In this document: positions 9,607 through 20,663 of the stretch, one piece after another
How positions within the stretch are numbered: the first letter of the stretch is position 1
How the letters are laid out: each line of letters begins with the position of its first letter
Assembly: GCA_026008535.1 (NCBI GenBank)
Contig: BRKX01000014.1
Span: forward strand, 48,366,506 to 48,430,505
Reading direction: 5' to 3'
From: Perilla frutescens
Taxonomy: Eukaryota > Streptophyta > Magnoliopsida > Lamiales > Lamiaceae
DNA: 64,000 nt
Notes under the pieces: model-generated
The model's database searches: none
Seen by the model: the letters and a program-made list of their open reading frames with translations, nothing else
Told to the model about the DNA's origin: nothing
Program-made: the position numbers and the translations under genes

Positions 9607-11364
9607 ATGATATCTCTACTTCAATGCCACTCTCCAATTCTACTCAGCTTATCTTCTCCACATATCAAACCCCAAATTCCTCCAATTTTCAGCTCAAATC
9701 TCTCTTCAATTTCCAAGCATTTCCACAAAACCAGAAGCCAAACAACCCTTAGACGGAGCGAGTTTGGCGATGGAGTCGACCCAGTTCCGGAATCGTCTTT
9801 CCTCGACGAAAACGGCGTCGTTAAAGACATGGATGACTATCTCAATTATCTCTCCCTCGAATACGAATCCGTTTGGGACACCAAGCCTTCTTGGTAAACC
9901 CTTATTTTTCCCTTGTTATTCAATTTTTTTATAATATATATATATTTTTTGGGTGTAATTGATTGAGTGATTTGAGTTGATTGGATAGCTTGTTCTGCAA
10001 CTGATTTTGGTAGTCTGGAAAATTATTTCGAATTATTGCAATATTTTTCCTTCATAATTTCTGAAAAAATGGCATGAACTTAGTAATGCCTAGATTAGAG
10101 AAGGGGCATGAATATTAGTATTAGAAAATATTAAGGGTCCTTTTTGTTTTTACCTACAGCTAGATTATTGACAAATAAGTTTATGCAAGTAAAATTATAT
10201 TAAAATGTTGAAGGCCAACAATATATGAACATAAGCTCAATCACCTAAAAAGTTTCAAACTGTAGTTGGAAGTAATTTTTTACGCTGCTAAATGAGTTTT
10301 AATGGAGAGAAAAGCTTGTTAAAAATGTGATAATATGGATATTTCACTTCAGCTATAGTCAAGTAATTACTAAAAAGAAGGCAAATTCTCAAAGTTAACG
10401 GAACAATTGAGTGAATAGTAATATAAATCAACTGTTATAAATGAGGGAAATGTTACAAATATTTTGTAGTTTGAGTGGGAGTTTCTGGTTCTGGCATTTG
10501 TTTTCAAGGGATGCGTTGAATTAGCCGAGTGGCCAGTCCACAAACCATTTTATTGGTTGTGAAATGTTTTGATGTTTCTTTGATATGTTGAGAGCATTGT
10601 AGCTAAGATTTATGTGATAAATTGCTGTAGATTGGATCGATTGAGAAATTTATGGTATTTGCTTGAGTCGGATATGGAAGGTGGATGAACTCGAGCAAAA
10701 TTCGCCCGAAGATATTTTACCTAGGATGGGGAGATGATTGATGTGTGGGGTTTCTTTTATGATGTGCAATAGTATTGTGAATGGATATAGCGACTGATTG
10801 AAGGACACCGAGCTTGTTAGACTGTGTAGCATAAGTTTCTCTAATAGCACTGCATATGTACAGTATATCAATACAATATGGCTTCCAATTGTTGACATTG
10901 CTGGTCTTGTTTCACTTTCGATCTCCTTCAGGTGCCAGCCGTGGACAATTGTACTGACCGGAGTAGGAATAATCACGGCCAGCTGGCTAATTTTGAACTC
11001 GATTTTAGTTACCTCAATAGCAACGACCTTAATCTGTTTGTGGTGGTACATATTTCTCTACTCTTATCCAAAGGTACGACGACCTCAATAGCAACGAGCT
11101 TAAGTTTTTTATTTTTTTTCTTATAAATTTTCTTGCCATGGCCAGTTCATGATTGAACTAGAATATCACTTGAATCAATTTATGTTGATCGATCCAACAG
11201 CTTTACTAATGGAAGTTCGACCGTTGTTTGCTCCACAGGGATATTCGGATATGATTGCGGAGCGACGAAAGAAGGTAACGAGTGGTCAGGAAGACACATA
11301 TGGGATGAAAACAGAGCGACGAATGAAGCTGAAGGGAGCTCAGGAAAAGAATGTGCAGAAGTGA
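9607..11364 (+). CDS. Small plastid-targeted membrane protein, three exons
   Basis: Exons are 9607-9893, 10932-11073 and 11239-11364, all with GT-AG junctions and a frame open across both joins, giving 184 residues. I chose the ATG at 9607 because it opens a Ser/Leu-rich, low-acid stretch typical of a chloroplast transit peptide (residues about 1-50). The conserved part starts at DMDDYLNYLSLEYESVWDTK. Exon 2 encodes CQPWTIVLTGVGIITASWLI and one or two membrane segments ending WWYIFLYSYP. Exon 3 is a charged tail (MIAERRKKVTSGQEDTYG). The Trp-rich CQPW/SW/WWY pattern recalls small cyanobacterial and plastid proteins of unknown function; I cannot name the family with certainty. A 17-nt piece of exon 2 (near 11014) is repeated in intron 2 (near 11083). 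Confidence 0.8.
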
Positions 11365-11747
11365 ATCTTTGTAAAAACTAGCTACTATTTTCAGGTGGTT
11401 ATTTACTTAGTCGATTTTTTAGAGTGATTTATTTGTAATATATTTTCTGAGTAATTAGTGATGGAATTCATTGAATTGGAATTTGGAATTACCAGAAAAG
11501 GAGTTGCCAACTAGTAGTTTATTGCCTTAAAATATACAGCAATGCTTAAAAATAAAAATTACCGAGGAGTTAAATCTTATATGGTTAATTTGTTTTAAAA
11601 TTTGTAATTTTCGCACAATATTTAAAAATTTGTAAATTATATCACTCTTTAATATTTTTACAATTATAACATTTTCAATATTAATCGGACATAAAATGAT
11701 TTTTTATGGAGATGAAACTAATGGAGAATCTTGTTGTATATAGTGAA

Positions 11748-12780
11748 CTAGAATGACCCTTCGTGCGATGCACGAATAATATATTTACAGTTATTGTTAT
11801 TTTATTAGAAATTATAAATATGAAATTAATATTATAAAAAATATTTAAACTAAAATCTATACAATAACTTTTAAAGAACTGCGAATCTTATAAATATGCG
11901 AGCTTTGGTCGTCCCGACTTTTCGCGAAGACCAAAATAGTAGAAATCATGTATAAAAATGAGATATCTCGAATCAAAATCTACCGATTCTCCGTTACCCT
12001 AATTCGAAAACAAAAAGGAACTGATTACTTTTATTTTATGTTTAGTTTTTCATTATAATTTTATAAAAAATATAAGATATTATGTCATGCTGATTTTAAT
12101 TTTTTTAGTTTTTTAATTTTATATAAATTTAAATATCTTAAATTTATATTTTTCTTCAACATAATGAATGGGTACACTGTTGTAATTATTTTTAGATTAA
12201 TAAGAAAATATTTTCAATTCATCAATTTCTAGGTTCATTTTATTGTGTATGAAATTTGTTATTTTTGCATTGATACATAGTTTAATTTGAAATTTGTGAC
12301 ATTATTATTTATTAAAAGAAAAAATGATTCATGTTTGATTAAATAAATAAATAAATATATATATATATATATACATCAAAATTATATAGAAAGATGACCA
12401 AAAAATATAAATTTAATTTTTTTGAAGAAATCTAAACTAACTAATAATGTGATGAGAGTAAATAAATATTCAAGAAATAATATGAAAAATAAAAAGGAAA
12501 TCATAATTAGACCAAATAAAAATAATTTAAGAGATGAGACGTTGCTTCAAAAAAATATGTTTGTTCCGTAAAAAATTGGGATAATAAGTAGATTAGTACA
12601 ATCATTTATTTACGTACATACATTAATGCGTATATGGAAAGTATCAAAAGTAAATGAAATTAAATGTGATGATGTATAATTTTATATATTACTATAATGT
12701 CCATATAATATTAAATAAAATGTCTACAATGCCCTTTTATAAATGAGCGTGAAAACAAAAGTGTGTTATAATATATATAT
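11748..12780 (-). mobile_element. Nonautonomous Helitron
   Basis: Read on the minus strand, the left end has the Helitron 3' signature: a hairpin (TTCGTGC, loop, GCACGAA, 11760-11776), then 8 nt, then CTAG followed by T (insertion site at 11747/11748). The body is AT-rich and has no helicase or Rep ORF. The 5' end is set by comparison: GTGTTATAATATATATAT at 12764-12781 recurs at the far end of the Helitron near 33.0 kb. The exact terminal TC is hidden in the TA run. Confidence 0.65.
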
Positions 12781-13256
12781 ATAGAATATAGATATATGTA
12801 ATGACATGTGGACAAATTAAAGGTTGTGCAATGAACTGTAAAATTTTAAATGGCGTGCTAAAATTAGAAAATGGTGCGAGTGTTAAATTATGCAAGGAAA
12901 ACAGGCGAATTTTGCAACTGCTTTTCTGTTGATTCAAAAGTAGCGTTCAGCTGCATCAGCCCCACAATAAGAATCGCATCATTTATTTGAATCGGCTAAA
13001 TTAGAAGTTCAGTTGCAAAAATAAAATTAAAATACGAACTTAGATAATTTGCAATTTTAACTAAAAAAAGAAGAATAATTTCACAATTTTGTAATTATTG
13101 CTCAAAAATGCGAAAAGGCAAACCACAGTCATATAATCAATACGTTACAATTTTCTTGATAGCCACAGATATAACATCGTCTACACTTCGAGCAACAACA
13201 CAAGTAATATTGAGGAAAAAATATTGCACTTCTTCTAAAAACAATGTTTGTTTAAC
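12781..13256. other. Intergenic, 3' side of PRP18
   Basis: AT-rich sequence without a coding frame; it should include the 3' UTR and polyadenylation signals of PRP18. Confidence 0.5.
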
Positions 13257-15296
13257 TCAGTCATCATTTGGGGCAGCCGTCAGAAGAAGCCTTTCCTCAG
13301 ATGGTCTCCCTCCGGACGCCTCCTCGGCTAACAGCGACTGCAGATCACTGCCGTTGGCCAGGCTGTTGAACTCCACGGCCTTGGAAGGCATTGTTGGATA
13401 ACGCCGTTGGGCAAAAGTCATCAGTCTTTTGATGGATTGTAAGTACTTACGGGTAGTCTCGTCGTTCATGATGTGCGCCACGCTGTTGGTGTAGATCTTC
13501 TCACGCGCAGAACGTTCGTGAATGCCAACCATAGTGACACCGATGGGCCAAGGAGCGTTTCCGATGGCCATTTTGATGTAGTGATCCATCGCGGCTAGGT
13601 AGTCTCGTTTCATACAGCACCGGACGACAATCATCAATGCTTGCCGGATATCATCAGGAAGAACCTAGAAACGGGAAAGGAAAAAGGAAAATGTAAGCCA
13701 CCCGAGTTCAAAGGTTGTCTGTGTGTCGTATGCTGTCACGGAACAAACACATTTCTTCATTAAAGTTCAAATAAAATATTTCGACATGCTCACCTACACA
13801 CCTAACACCCCACCATCAAACATTAGGCAACTGGAAAAGGGGAAGGGTAGAAACAAAATGACAAAACTAAATAATTCATCTACATTCATATCCAATCACA
13901 TAGATAAACTGGGAAAATGAAGGCCCCGACATCAATAAAAACTCAAATGCATAAAAAGATAGATACGGTAAACAACGGTACAACACTATCCTAATCAGCT
14001 TCACTTCTATTCATCATATGCTAACCCCAAGTGTAATATCTCCATTTCAAAGTTGCAGACAAACACAAGCAACCTGAGGCAAAACGTTCTGCGAATCTGC
14101 GTATATTCTTTGCCTGGACTTCGATATTCATAGATAGAACAATAAAGACACTCATCACTACCACTTCGCCAATACGTCTTCATCTACAATTTTAGAATGA
14201 GGACATTGGGTACCATCATATTTACCAATCAATGTTGAATTTTTTTTGGAAACATTGATCATATTCCTTCACATTACATCACAATCAAGTTAGACTTTTG
14301 TTTGCAATAATTGAAGCTACCTACAACACTACTTGCTCCAGATTAGGCATTCACTCAGTAGCCCAATAAACCATTTTCACACACACACACACGCACACAG
14401 AGCAAATCATTCAAACATTAATATAAATTCAGAAAAAGAAATCAAGCACATCAAATAACCTTCTTTCTGCAGAACTTGAACAGTGGAGAAAGATAACGAG
14501 CACATTGCTTAAACGTGGCCACCATCGACTTCCCTTTGGCCGTCCTCTTCTCCGTCTCGCTCATCTCATTGAGCTCCTGATTCCACTCATTCAACAACTT
14601 CTTGAAATACACCAGAATCTTATCCTCATCACACAACTCCTCAAAATTCGCCTTCATTCTTTTGATATCCTTGTCGTGATCAACCCCGGACGACGCCCCG
14701 TCGCCGCTGAGATCCTTATCCCCATCTCCACCATCCTCATCCTCTCCACCACCGCCCTCCCTCGACTTTCTCTTCCTATCACTCACAATCCCCGACTTCT
14801 GCCGCTTCTTCAGCTCCACAATATCCCGCAGGAAATCGTTCGTCTGCCCTTCCGTCATATCACTGTCGTCGAGCTCAAACAGTCCGGTCTTCAGCACCAA
14901 CTTCAAGCGGTCGAGCCGCGCCTCGTCGTCTTCTCCGAAGAGCGTCACCGGCTGTTTCAGGAATCGGAGGCGGCGAATTACCTCCAGTCTCGGTAGATTG
15001 AGATTGTCGATGTTCTGATCTTCGACTAGGGATTTGGACGAGGACGATTCGGGCTTGGAGTTCGCGATTTCGGGATTGGAATTAGGGTTTGATGATGATT
15101 TGGGATCATTATTCTGACGCTCTTGCTGCAGCTGCTTCTGGCGCAGGGCTTTGGCCTCGGCTTCGCGCTTCTCCTCCTCCCGCAGCCGCTGGAGGCGTTT
15201 CTGCTCGATTTCCGACCGCTTGAAAACTTTCTTCCCTCCGACGGCCTCCGACAGACTTTGCCGTTTCTTCAACAATTCCTGCTTTATAATATCCAT
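13257..15296 (-). CDS. PRP18: Pre-mRNA-splicing factor 18
   Basis: Two exons, 15296-14460 and 13664-13257, joined across a 795-nt GT-AG intron, give 414 residues, the usual plant length (about 420). Residues 1-70 are a basic coiled coil (MDIIKQELLKKRQSL, LQRLREEEKREAE). Next is the PRP4-like segment (LPRLEVIRRLRFLKQPVTLFGE, about residues 100-125), an acidic/Gly linker with a nuclear-localisation-like KRKSR, and the Prp18 domain across the intron (YFKKLLNEWNQEL, KQCARYLSPLFKFCRKK, then VLPDDIRQALM, MAIGNAPWPIGVTMVGIHER). Prp18 is a U5 snRNP-associated factor needed for the second transesterification step of splicing. It is transcribed away from NAA20. No damage is visible and the gene looks functional. 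Confidence 0.95.
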
Positions 15297-16313
15297 GATT
15301 TGGAATCGATTTTCTGCAGTGATTCCCCTCCTATTCGAGAGTTCGTCGGTGAATTGCGGGTTGGGGATTTGGGGCTAGGGTTTTTATTCGGATTTTGGAG
15401 ACTGGAAGAATTACAATCCGGATTTGGCTTTGCTGAAGGAGGGTATTTTCGTCATTAGGGAAAGCGGTTTTTATTTCACCCGCGCGTTGCACGGTGACTG
15501 CCGATCGATATAATGTTATATAGTCCACAATCGGTGTCACATCTAATATATCTCGTCTTATGTTTGAAATTTTTTATTATAATTATCTATTTTATATATA
15601 ATATTTCATTCATTGTATTATAAATTTTTTAAACATGAAATTAGATGTGGATTGGGTCAAGTGTATCTAATTATTAAAAAAAAATCAAATATTGAGCATT
15701 GAAAAAAAATCAAAAAATTAGGGCATAACAAAAATAAAATTACTCACCACGTTCCAATTATATAGTTTCTATTACTATTTTTTGTATCTTCAACCCCAAT
15801 TATATAGTCTTATTACTATAAGTAGTATTAATTTTTATGGTAATGTATAAATACACTATGGTTGGGTCTTGAAAATGAAAAAAAAAAAACATTTAATTTT
15901 CTTGAAGTCATAAATCTTAAATAGGGATATATTGGAAGTTTAACTTTAATATCTTATTTTCATAAATATTTTTAATTGAGACGGGGGAGTGTTAAAAAAA
16001 TTGAAAGTTTGATGAGGATGAACAAAAATTATAAATTATATATTGTATTTTTGAATTTGTTAATTGAATTCAAAATTCTATATTACTCTAAACTGTCAAA
16101 CTAATCAACCATCACACCAAAATATCAATAAATGAATTAAAAATCTCAATGAACAAACAATTGAGTAAAACGTGTATTATAAAGTGTCCTACTACATTAT
16201 ATAATTGATGCATGCAAAATACGTTTGAGTATACAATACAAACAAAATGTACAATACTTCGTCATGTGGAAGAAAAAAATATACAAAATATTTATAAATA
16301 TTAGGTTCACAAA
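15297..16313. other. PRP18 upstream region and AT-rich intergenic DNA
   Basis: 15297-15500 probably holds the PRP18 5' UTR and promoter. A degenerate Stowaway-like pair (CGTTCCAATTATATAG near 15750 and GACGGGGGAG near 15980) may mark an old MITE. I see no gene. Confidence 0.4.
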
Positions 16314-16511
16314 TTGTGTCACACCAGGTCCATCCCGTGTTTCATTCCATATTTGAAAGTGATTTACAGTTGGGCTCGTCGAACTGCTAATAATTTAGCT
16401 CATGCGTTGGCTGTTTTAGCTTTTAGTAATCCTGCTTTTAATTATCACACCGGTATTTTACCGAGTGTTGTTTTGTCTGACATTACGTCTTTGGAGCGGG
16501 TTTCGCTTTAA
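16314..16511 (+). pseudogene. LINE or RVT_3-type RNase H fragment
   Basis: The frame reads YSWARRTANNLAHALAVLA followed by a short tail and stop. This is the typical end of the plant RNase H-like (RVT_3) domain found at the C-terminus of L1-like LINE ORF2 proteins. The rest of the element is absent. An A/T-rich tract follows the stop. Confidence 0.6.
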
Positions 16512-16813
16512 TTTTATAAACCCTTTTTCCTCAAAAAATATATATATTTACAAAATTAAGTACATATTTTTATTAGTAATCGCATTACAATATGCAAAAT
16601 ATTTTTTAAAAAACAATTAACAAATATCAAGAAGATAGTACCAAGGTAATTTGGAAAAATAGTTCAAGAAATTAAATTCAAAATTTTCCATTTATATTAT
16701 TAAAAATGGTAGAAATATTATAAGCATTGCGAAGACTAATAATATATAGAAAAATTAACTGCATTTATTGTCATGACTGGGCCTAATTTACAAATAGCTC
16801 AATTGAATAAAAA

Positions 16814-17410
16814 ATGAAGGGTCCAACAATAGAGTCATTTGCCCTAGGGTTAAGAGTGAGTTTGAGAACATTATTGCTCATTTTTGTCGCCACATCTTCT
16901 CTCTTTCTCAGCAAACGTCTCCATTCTTGTCGTCACCTGTCGGAATTCGATTCTCCGCCGGTAAAAATTGCATTAAACATTTACATTTTGGAAATCACAT
17001 TCTCGATATTTTCTCATTCAAGCATTCTCAAATATTTTCGATTGATCCACGTTAAGTTATATAAACACAAAATTTTCATTTATAGGTCTTGGATTAGTAA
17101 TTTAATGAACACAAAATAAGAAACTTATATTGAGACCATTTGATTCATTTCAAAATTTCATGTAAAATTCGGAACTTCTTAGTTGTATTTACATTTATTT
17201 CTTAGTTGTTCTTGGATTTGGGTGACAATTCTGAGATGTTTAGGCGAAAATCGTAGTATACATTTCATATTGGTTAGATAAACTCATCTTACAGGAGATG
17301 TTCATGTTTCTCTTTTGTAGATAGCTCTTCGAGAAAAATCATGCCAGATCTACCCAACAAAACCAAGAACAAAAATATAATCGGTAACATTTTTATTTCA
17401 CTGGTAATTT
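16814..17410 (+). pseudogene. Possible remnant of a small two-exon gene
   Basis: A short ORF starting at 16814 is followed by a GT at about 16961 (CCGCCG/GTAAAAATTG). An acceptor (TTTTGTAG near 17320) precedes a frame reading ALREKSCQIYPTKPRTK before a stop. The layout resembles the 5' end of a small housekeeping gene, but I cannot name it and the frame dies at once. Confidence is low. Confidence 0.2.
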
Positions 17411-17836
17411 TTTATATGTAATCAATAATTTTTTATTTTCCTTTTTTCTAAAGCAATATATTAATTTTGAAAGGAACAATTCATTATTGTTCTATCTATT
17501 ATCGAATTCGGGTAGGTAATAGCATATAAACAGATAGTCATAAAATTATTTTATTCACTAAAAAAAAAAAACACATTAATGTATATATGTGTGTGTACAT
17601 ATATCTATATATATTCTTTGTTAGATTTCGTATTCATTCTTGTTTTTATGCTTGATATATGTTCATGGGAATTAAATAACATGTTGCGATAAACTGCTTC
17701 AATGTAGAGCCGCCCCCAATAATATGTTAATGTTAAATTCACAATTTAAAAAAAATAGTAAAAGTAATTAAAATACTTAATTGTTTTCCCAAGCAATAGT
17801 ACTATGCTGTAGTTTTTCTGTCAGTTTACACTTATA

Positions 17837-18098
17837 CTCCCTCCTTCTCATCATTATAGTCCATTATTCCGTTTTGGGATGTTCCAAAATTATAGTCATA
17901 TTCTAAATTGGGATTGTATTTAAATATTCTTTTACAAATATAACCCTATTTAATATAGTATGAATGCAATTAATATAGTAAAAAATAAGGGCAATATAGG
18001 ATAATTATTGTAAATTGTATATTTCCAATACATATTAAATGTGATTTCTTAATCTGTGTGAAAAGAGGAAGTGGACTATAATTATGGGACGGAGGGAG
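17837..18098. mobile_element. Stowaway-type MITE
   Basis: 262 bp. The left end is CTCCCTCCTTCTCATCATTA and the right end is its imperfect inverse (ending TGGGACGGAGGGAG). It is flanked by TA on both sides (17835-17836, 18099-18100), the Tc1/mariner target duplication. Confidence 0.85.
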
Positions 18099-19150
18099 TA
18101 TAATATTTGGTCTGATTACATTTATTGTGTTAATGTAATGAAAAGGTATGGGATTAACATGATATTCAAGTTTTGTATATTTTTTATAAGAATTCCAACA
18201 TGAAATCGGACAATATAAAAGCTATAAAAATAATTTTTTTTTTTTTTTTGGTATATAATAGAAATAAAGCATACCGCAAACTTTCTGGATTTGTAAATTT
18301 ACAGTGAACTTTTTATGTTTCAGGAACTTGAGATTTGAGGAACTCAAAAACTCTTGTCTTCAAACCAACTTCGAGCTTCAAAGCATAAATGATATTGGAT
18401 GGATAGTGTTTGTTAATCTGCACGAAAAAGAGTACAATCAAATTTTCAATTTGCAATTATGGAAAGCTTGTAATATATTTTGTATAATAAAATTGATGAG
18501 TAAGAGTACAATCAAATTTTTTGTTATTTTGTATAACAAAAATAAGTTCACAAAAAATAGAAAGCATAACAACAAAATGAGAATGAAAAAAAAAATGTTA
18601 AACGAAGTAGTCTTATAAGCAAAAAATAGATTGGCTCCCAATTTTATGATTTTGAATTTCAACTTGCTTCGTTTTCTGTGCAACAACTAAAGAGTATGGA
18701 GAGAAGCAGCTTTTACACCTAATAAAAATATTTTGCTTAAATAAAGAATTTTCAGAAATTGATTGATTATAAAAATATTTTTGCATGAGAATTCTGAAAA
18801 GACATTTTTGGACGAGATTTTTGGGAGGGAAACTGTAGCTTCACAACTTTGTTTTAATATATATATAGATTTTGATGGTTTTATCTTGGAATATGAATAA
18901 TGTATAAATAATTTTAAAGATCTAAAGTAAATAAACGCGCTCTTAAGTTGTGTAATCTATTATCAAATTTACACAAAATTATACTCTCATCTTTTTTTCC
19001 AAATTATTTTTAAAAGAGACTATCTTATTAATGACCTTATGGATATTTTAATTTATTTTAGTACTTTCAAATATTAATTTATTTTCTTAATTACAAACAA
19101 CTCATTATTTAAAACCTTTTTAGTCAACTTCAAGATACTACTACTACTAA
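18099..19150. other. AT-rich intergenic DNA
   Basis: No supported gene. GGGAGGGAAACTGTAGC...TATATATATA near 18815-18862 resembles the outer end of the Helitrons at 12.78 and 33.0 kb, so an old Helitron end may lie here. Confidence 0.35.
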
Positions 19151-19531
19151 TAATAATAATACTTTTGGGGTATTATCAGATTTTAACCCGACCTTTGAAG
19201 TAATTCACAAAAATGTTCTGATTTTTCATAAATAATAATTTAATACACGACCTTTTAAATATACAACAAATCTAGCCTGAAATTAATTTTCGGGCTTTTA
19301 GTTGCCGATGTGTATCTTTTTACATACGGTGTTGAGTGAATATAATTTTATTTTAATTTTATTTGATCAGTTGACATGGCATAAGTATTTCCACGTCATT
19401 AGAAAATTCGGGCAAAAAAATATACGTCGGCAACTAAAAATCCGAAAATTAATTTCAGGCTAAATTTGTTGTATATTAAAAGGGTCAGGTATTAAATTGT
19501 TATTTATAAAAGGTCAGGACATTTTTGTGAA

Positions 19532-20192
19532 CGCAAAAACTTCCATGCAACGGATGTAAATAACACTATTTCAGACGGGTTGGGTCAAACCCGCGCTTTG
19601 ACCCGGTCAACGCGGGTCAACCCGCAAAAAAGTAGAAAAAAAGGGTTAATTCAGTATCAGCAGTCTCACTAAAAAGTATCACCAAAAATTCAAAAAGTAT
19701 CATCTGTATCATTAAAAAGTAAGGGTCTGCTAGTTATTTTATACCTGTTTATGTAGTTCAAATTGTGATTTTTGGGGGTGTTTTTAGGGGTTTATTTTTT
19801 ATTTTTTAGGATTTTGGGGGGGTATTTTTAGGGGTTTATTTTGTTTTTTAGGGTTTTTTGGGGGGTTTTTTTAGGAGTTTATTTTGTTTTTTTAGGGTTT
19901 TTTGGGGGTGTTTTTAGGGGTTTATTTTGTGTTTTTTAGGATTTTTGGGGGGTGTTTTTAGGGGTTTATTTTGTTTTTTTAGGGTTTTTTGGGGGTGTTT
20001 TTAGGGGTTTATTTTGTGTTTTTTAGAGTTTTTTTTGGGTGAAATCGGATAAAAAAAATGAAAAAAATTCAAAAAAACTGTCCAGAAAAAAAAAAAAATA
20101 GACGGGCGTGTGGGCGCGCGTGGGCCCACGCACCGTCTGAAATAGCGCCTGAAATAGGGGGAAATGGGGGGTGTTGCATGGAATACCTTCTC
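19532..20192. mobile_element. Nonautonomous MULE with 9-bp target duplication
   Basis: 661 bp flanked by TTTTGTGAA on both sides (19523-19531 and 20193-20201), the 9-bp duplication usual for Mutator-like elements. Both ends contain CCATGCAAC and CTATTTCAGACGG in inverted orientation. The interior holds a G-rich minisatellite (19771-20035) and CG-rich flanks, but no transposase. Confidence 0.75.
19771..20035 (+). repeat. G-rich minisatellite, about six units of 44 bp
   Basis: The units read roughly GGGTGTTTTTAGGGGTTTAT, then TTTGTTTTTTAGGGTTTTTT. The runs of four to seven G at regular spacing could form G-quadruplexes. The motif is loosely telomere-like but not TTTAGGG tandem DNA. Confidence 0.8.
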
Positions 20193-20245
20193 TTTTGTGA
20201 ATTATTTGAAATGTTAGACTAAAATATGATAATACTCCTAATAAG

Positions 20246-20663
20246 TGAGAATTGCTAAGACTAGTTGCTTTTTTTTAATGTCAAGAGTAATCTTTAGCCG
20301 TTATTCAAGAGTGCACTCCGATCAAAAAGATACGGTGAACATAATGTGAGGAGACTATATTGCTCTTTGAAAATGACTAGTGTCTTTGATCAATTAAACG
20401 ATGGTTAAAAAGTGATGATATATTAAGTGAAATTAACATTTGGAATTCCTTTATCTTCGAATTCATAAGAAAACAATATGATGTAATTTGTATCCAATTG
20501 TTTTGGCTACCGGAGGTCCATCGGATCCGGGTTCGGGTCGGGCGGATTTTTTCTATTTTTTATTTATTTCCTGCTCTTTTCCATATTTCCACATTTGCCA
20601 GAAAATTCACAAACCAGAAATCTAAAATCCTAAACCCTCTCTCAAGTGGAAGAGCGACGGGGA
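20246..20663. promoter_or_regulatory. NAA20 upstream region and 5' UTR
   Basis: Non-coding sequence leading to the NAA20 start codon. Pyrimidine-rich stretches near 20540-20650 fit a 5' UTR. No clear TATA box was fixed. Confidence 0.4.

Larger units (their letters stand above)
19160..20245. mobile_element. Inverted-repeat MITE split by a MULE
   Basis: The left arm (about 19165-19312) and the right arm (about 19415-19531 plus 20202-20245) are inverse copies. For example, TAATTCACAAAAATGTTCTG on the left matches the inverse of CAGGACATTTTTGTGAA on the right. The outermost ~40 bp of the right arm are displaced past the MULE at 19532-20192 and pair with the left end once that insert is removed. 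Confidence 0.7.

Noticed and set aside
14505..15458. Long plus-strand ORFs across PRP18
   Set aside because: Leu/Arg-rich shadows of the PRP18 coding sequence on the minus strand.
19771..20035. Telomere-like DNA
   Set aside because: The units are about 44 bp and only loosely contain TTTAGGG; not an interstitial telomere array.
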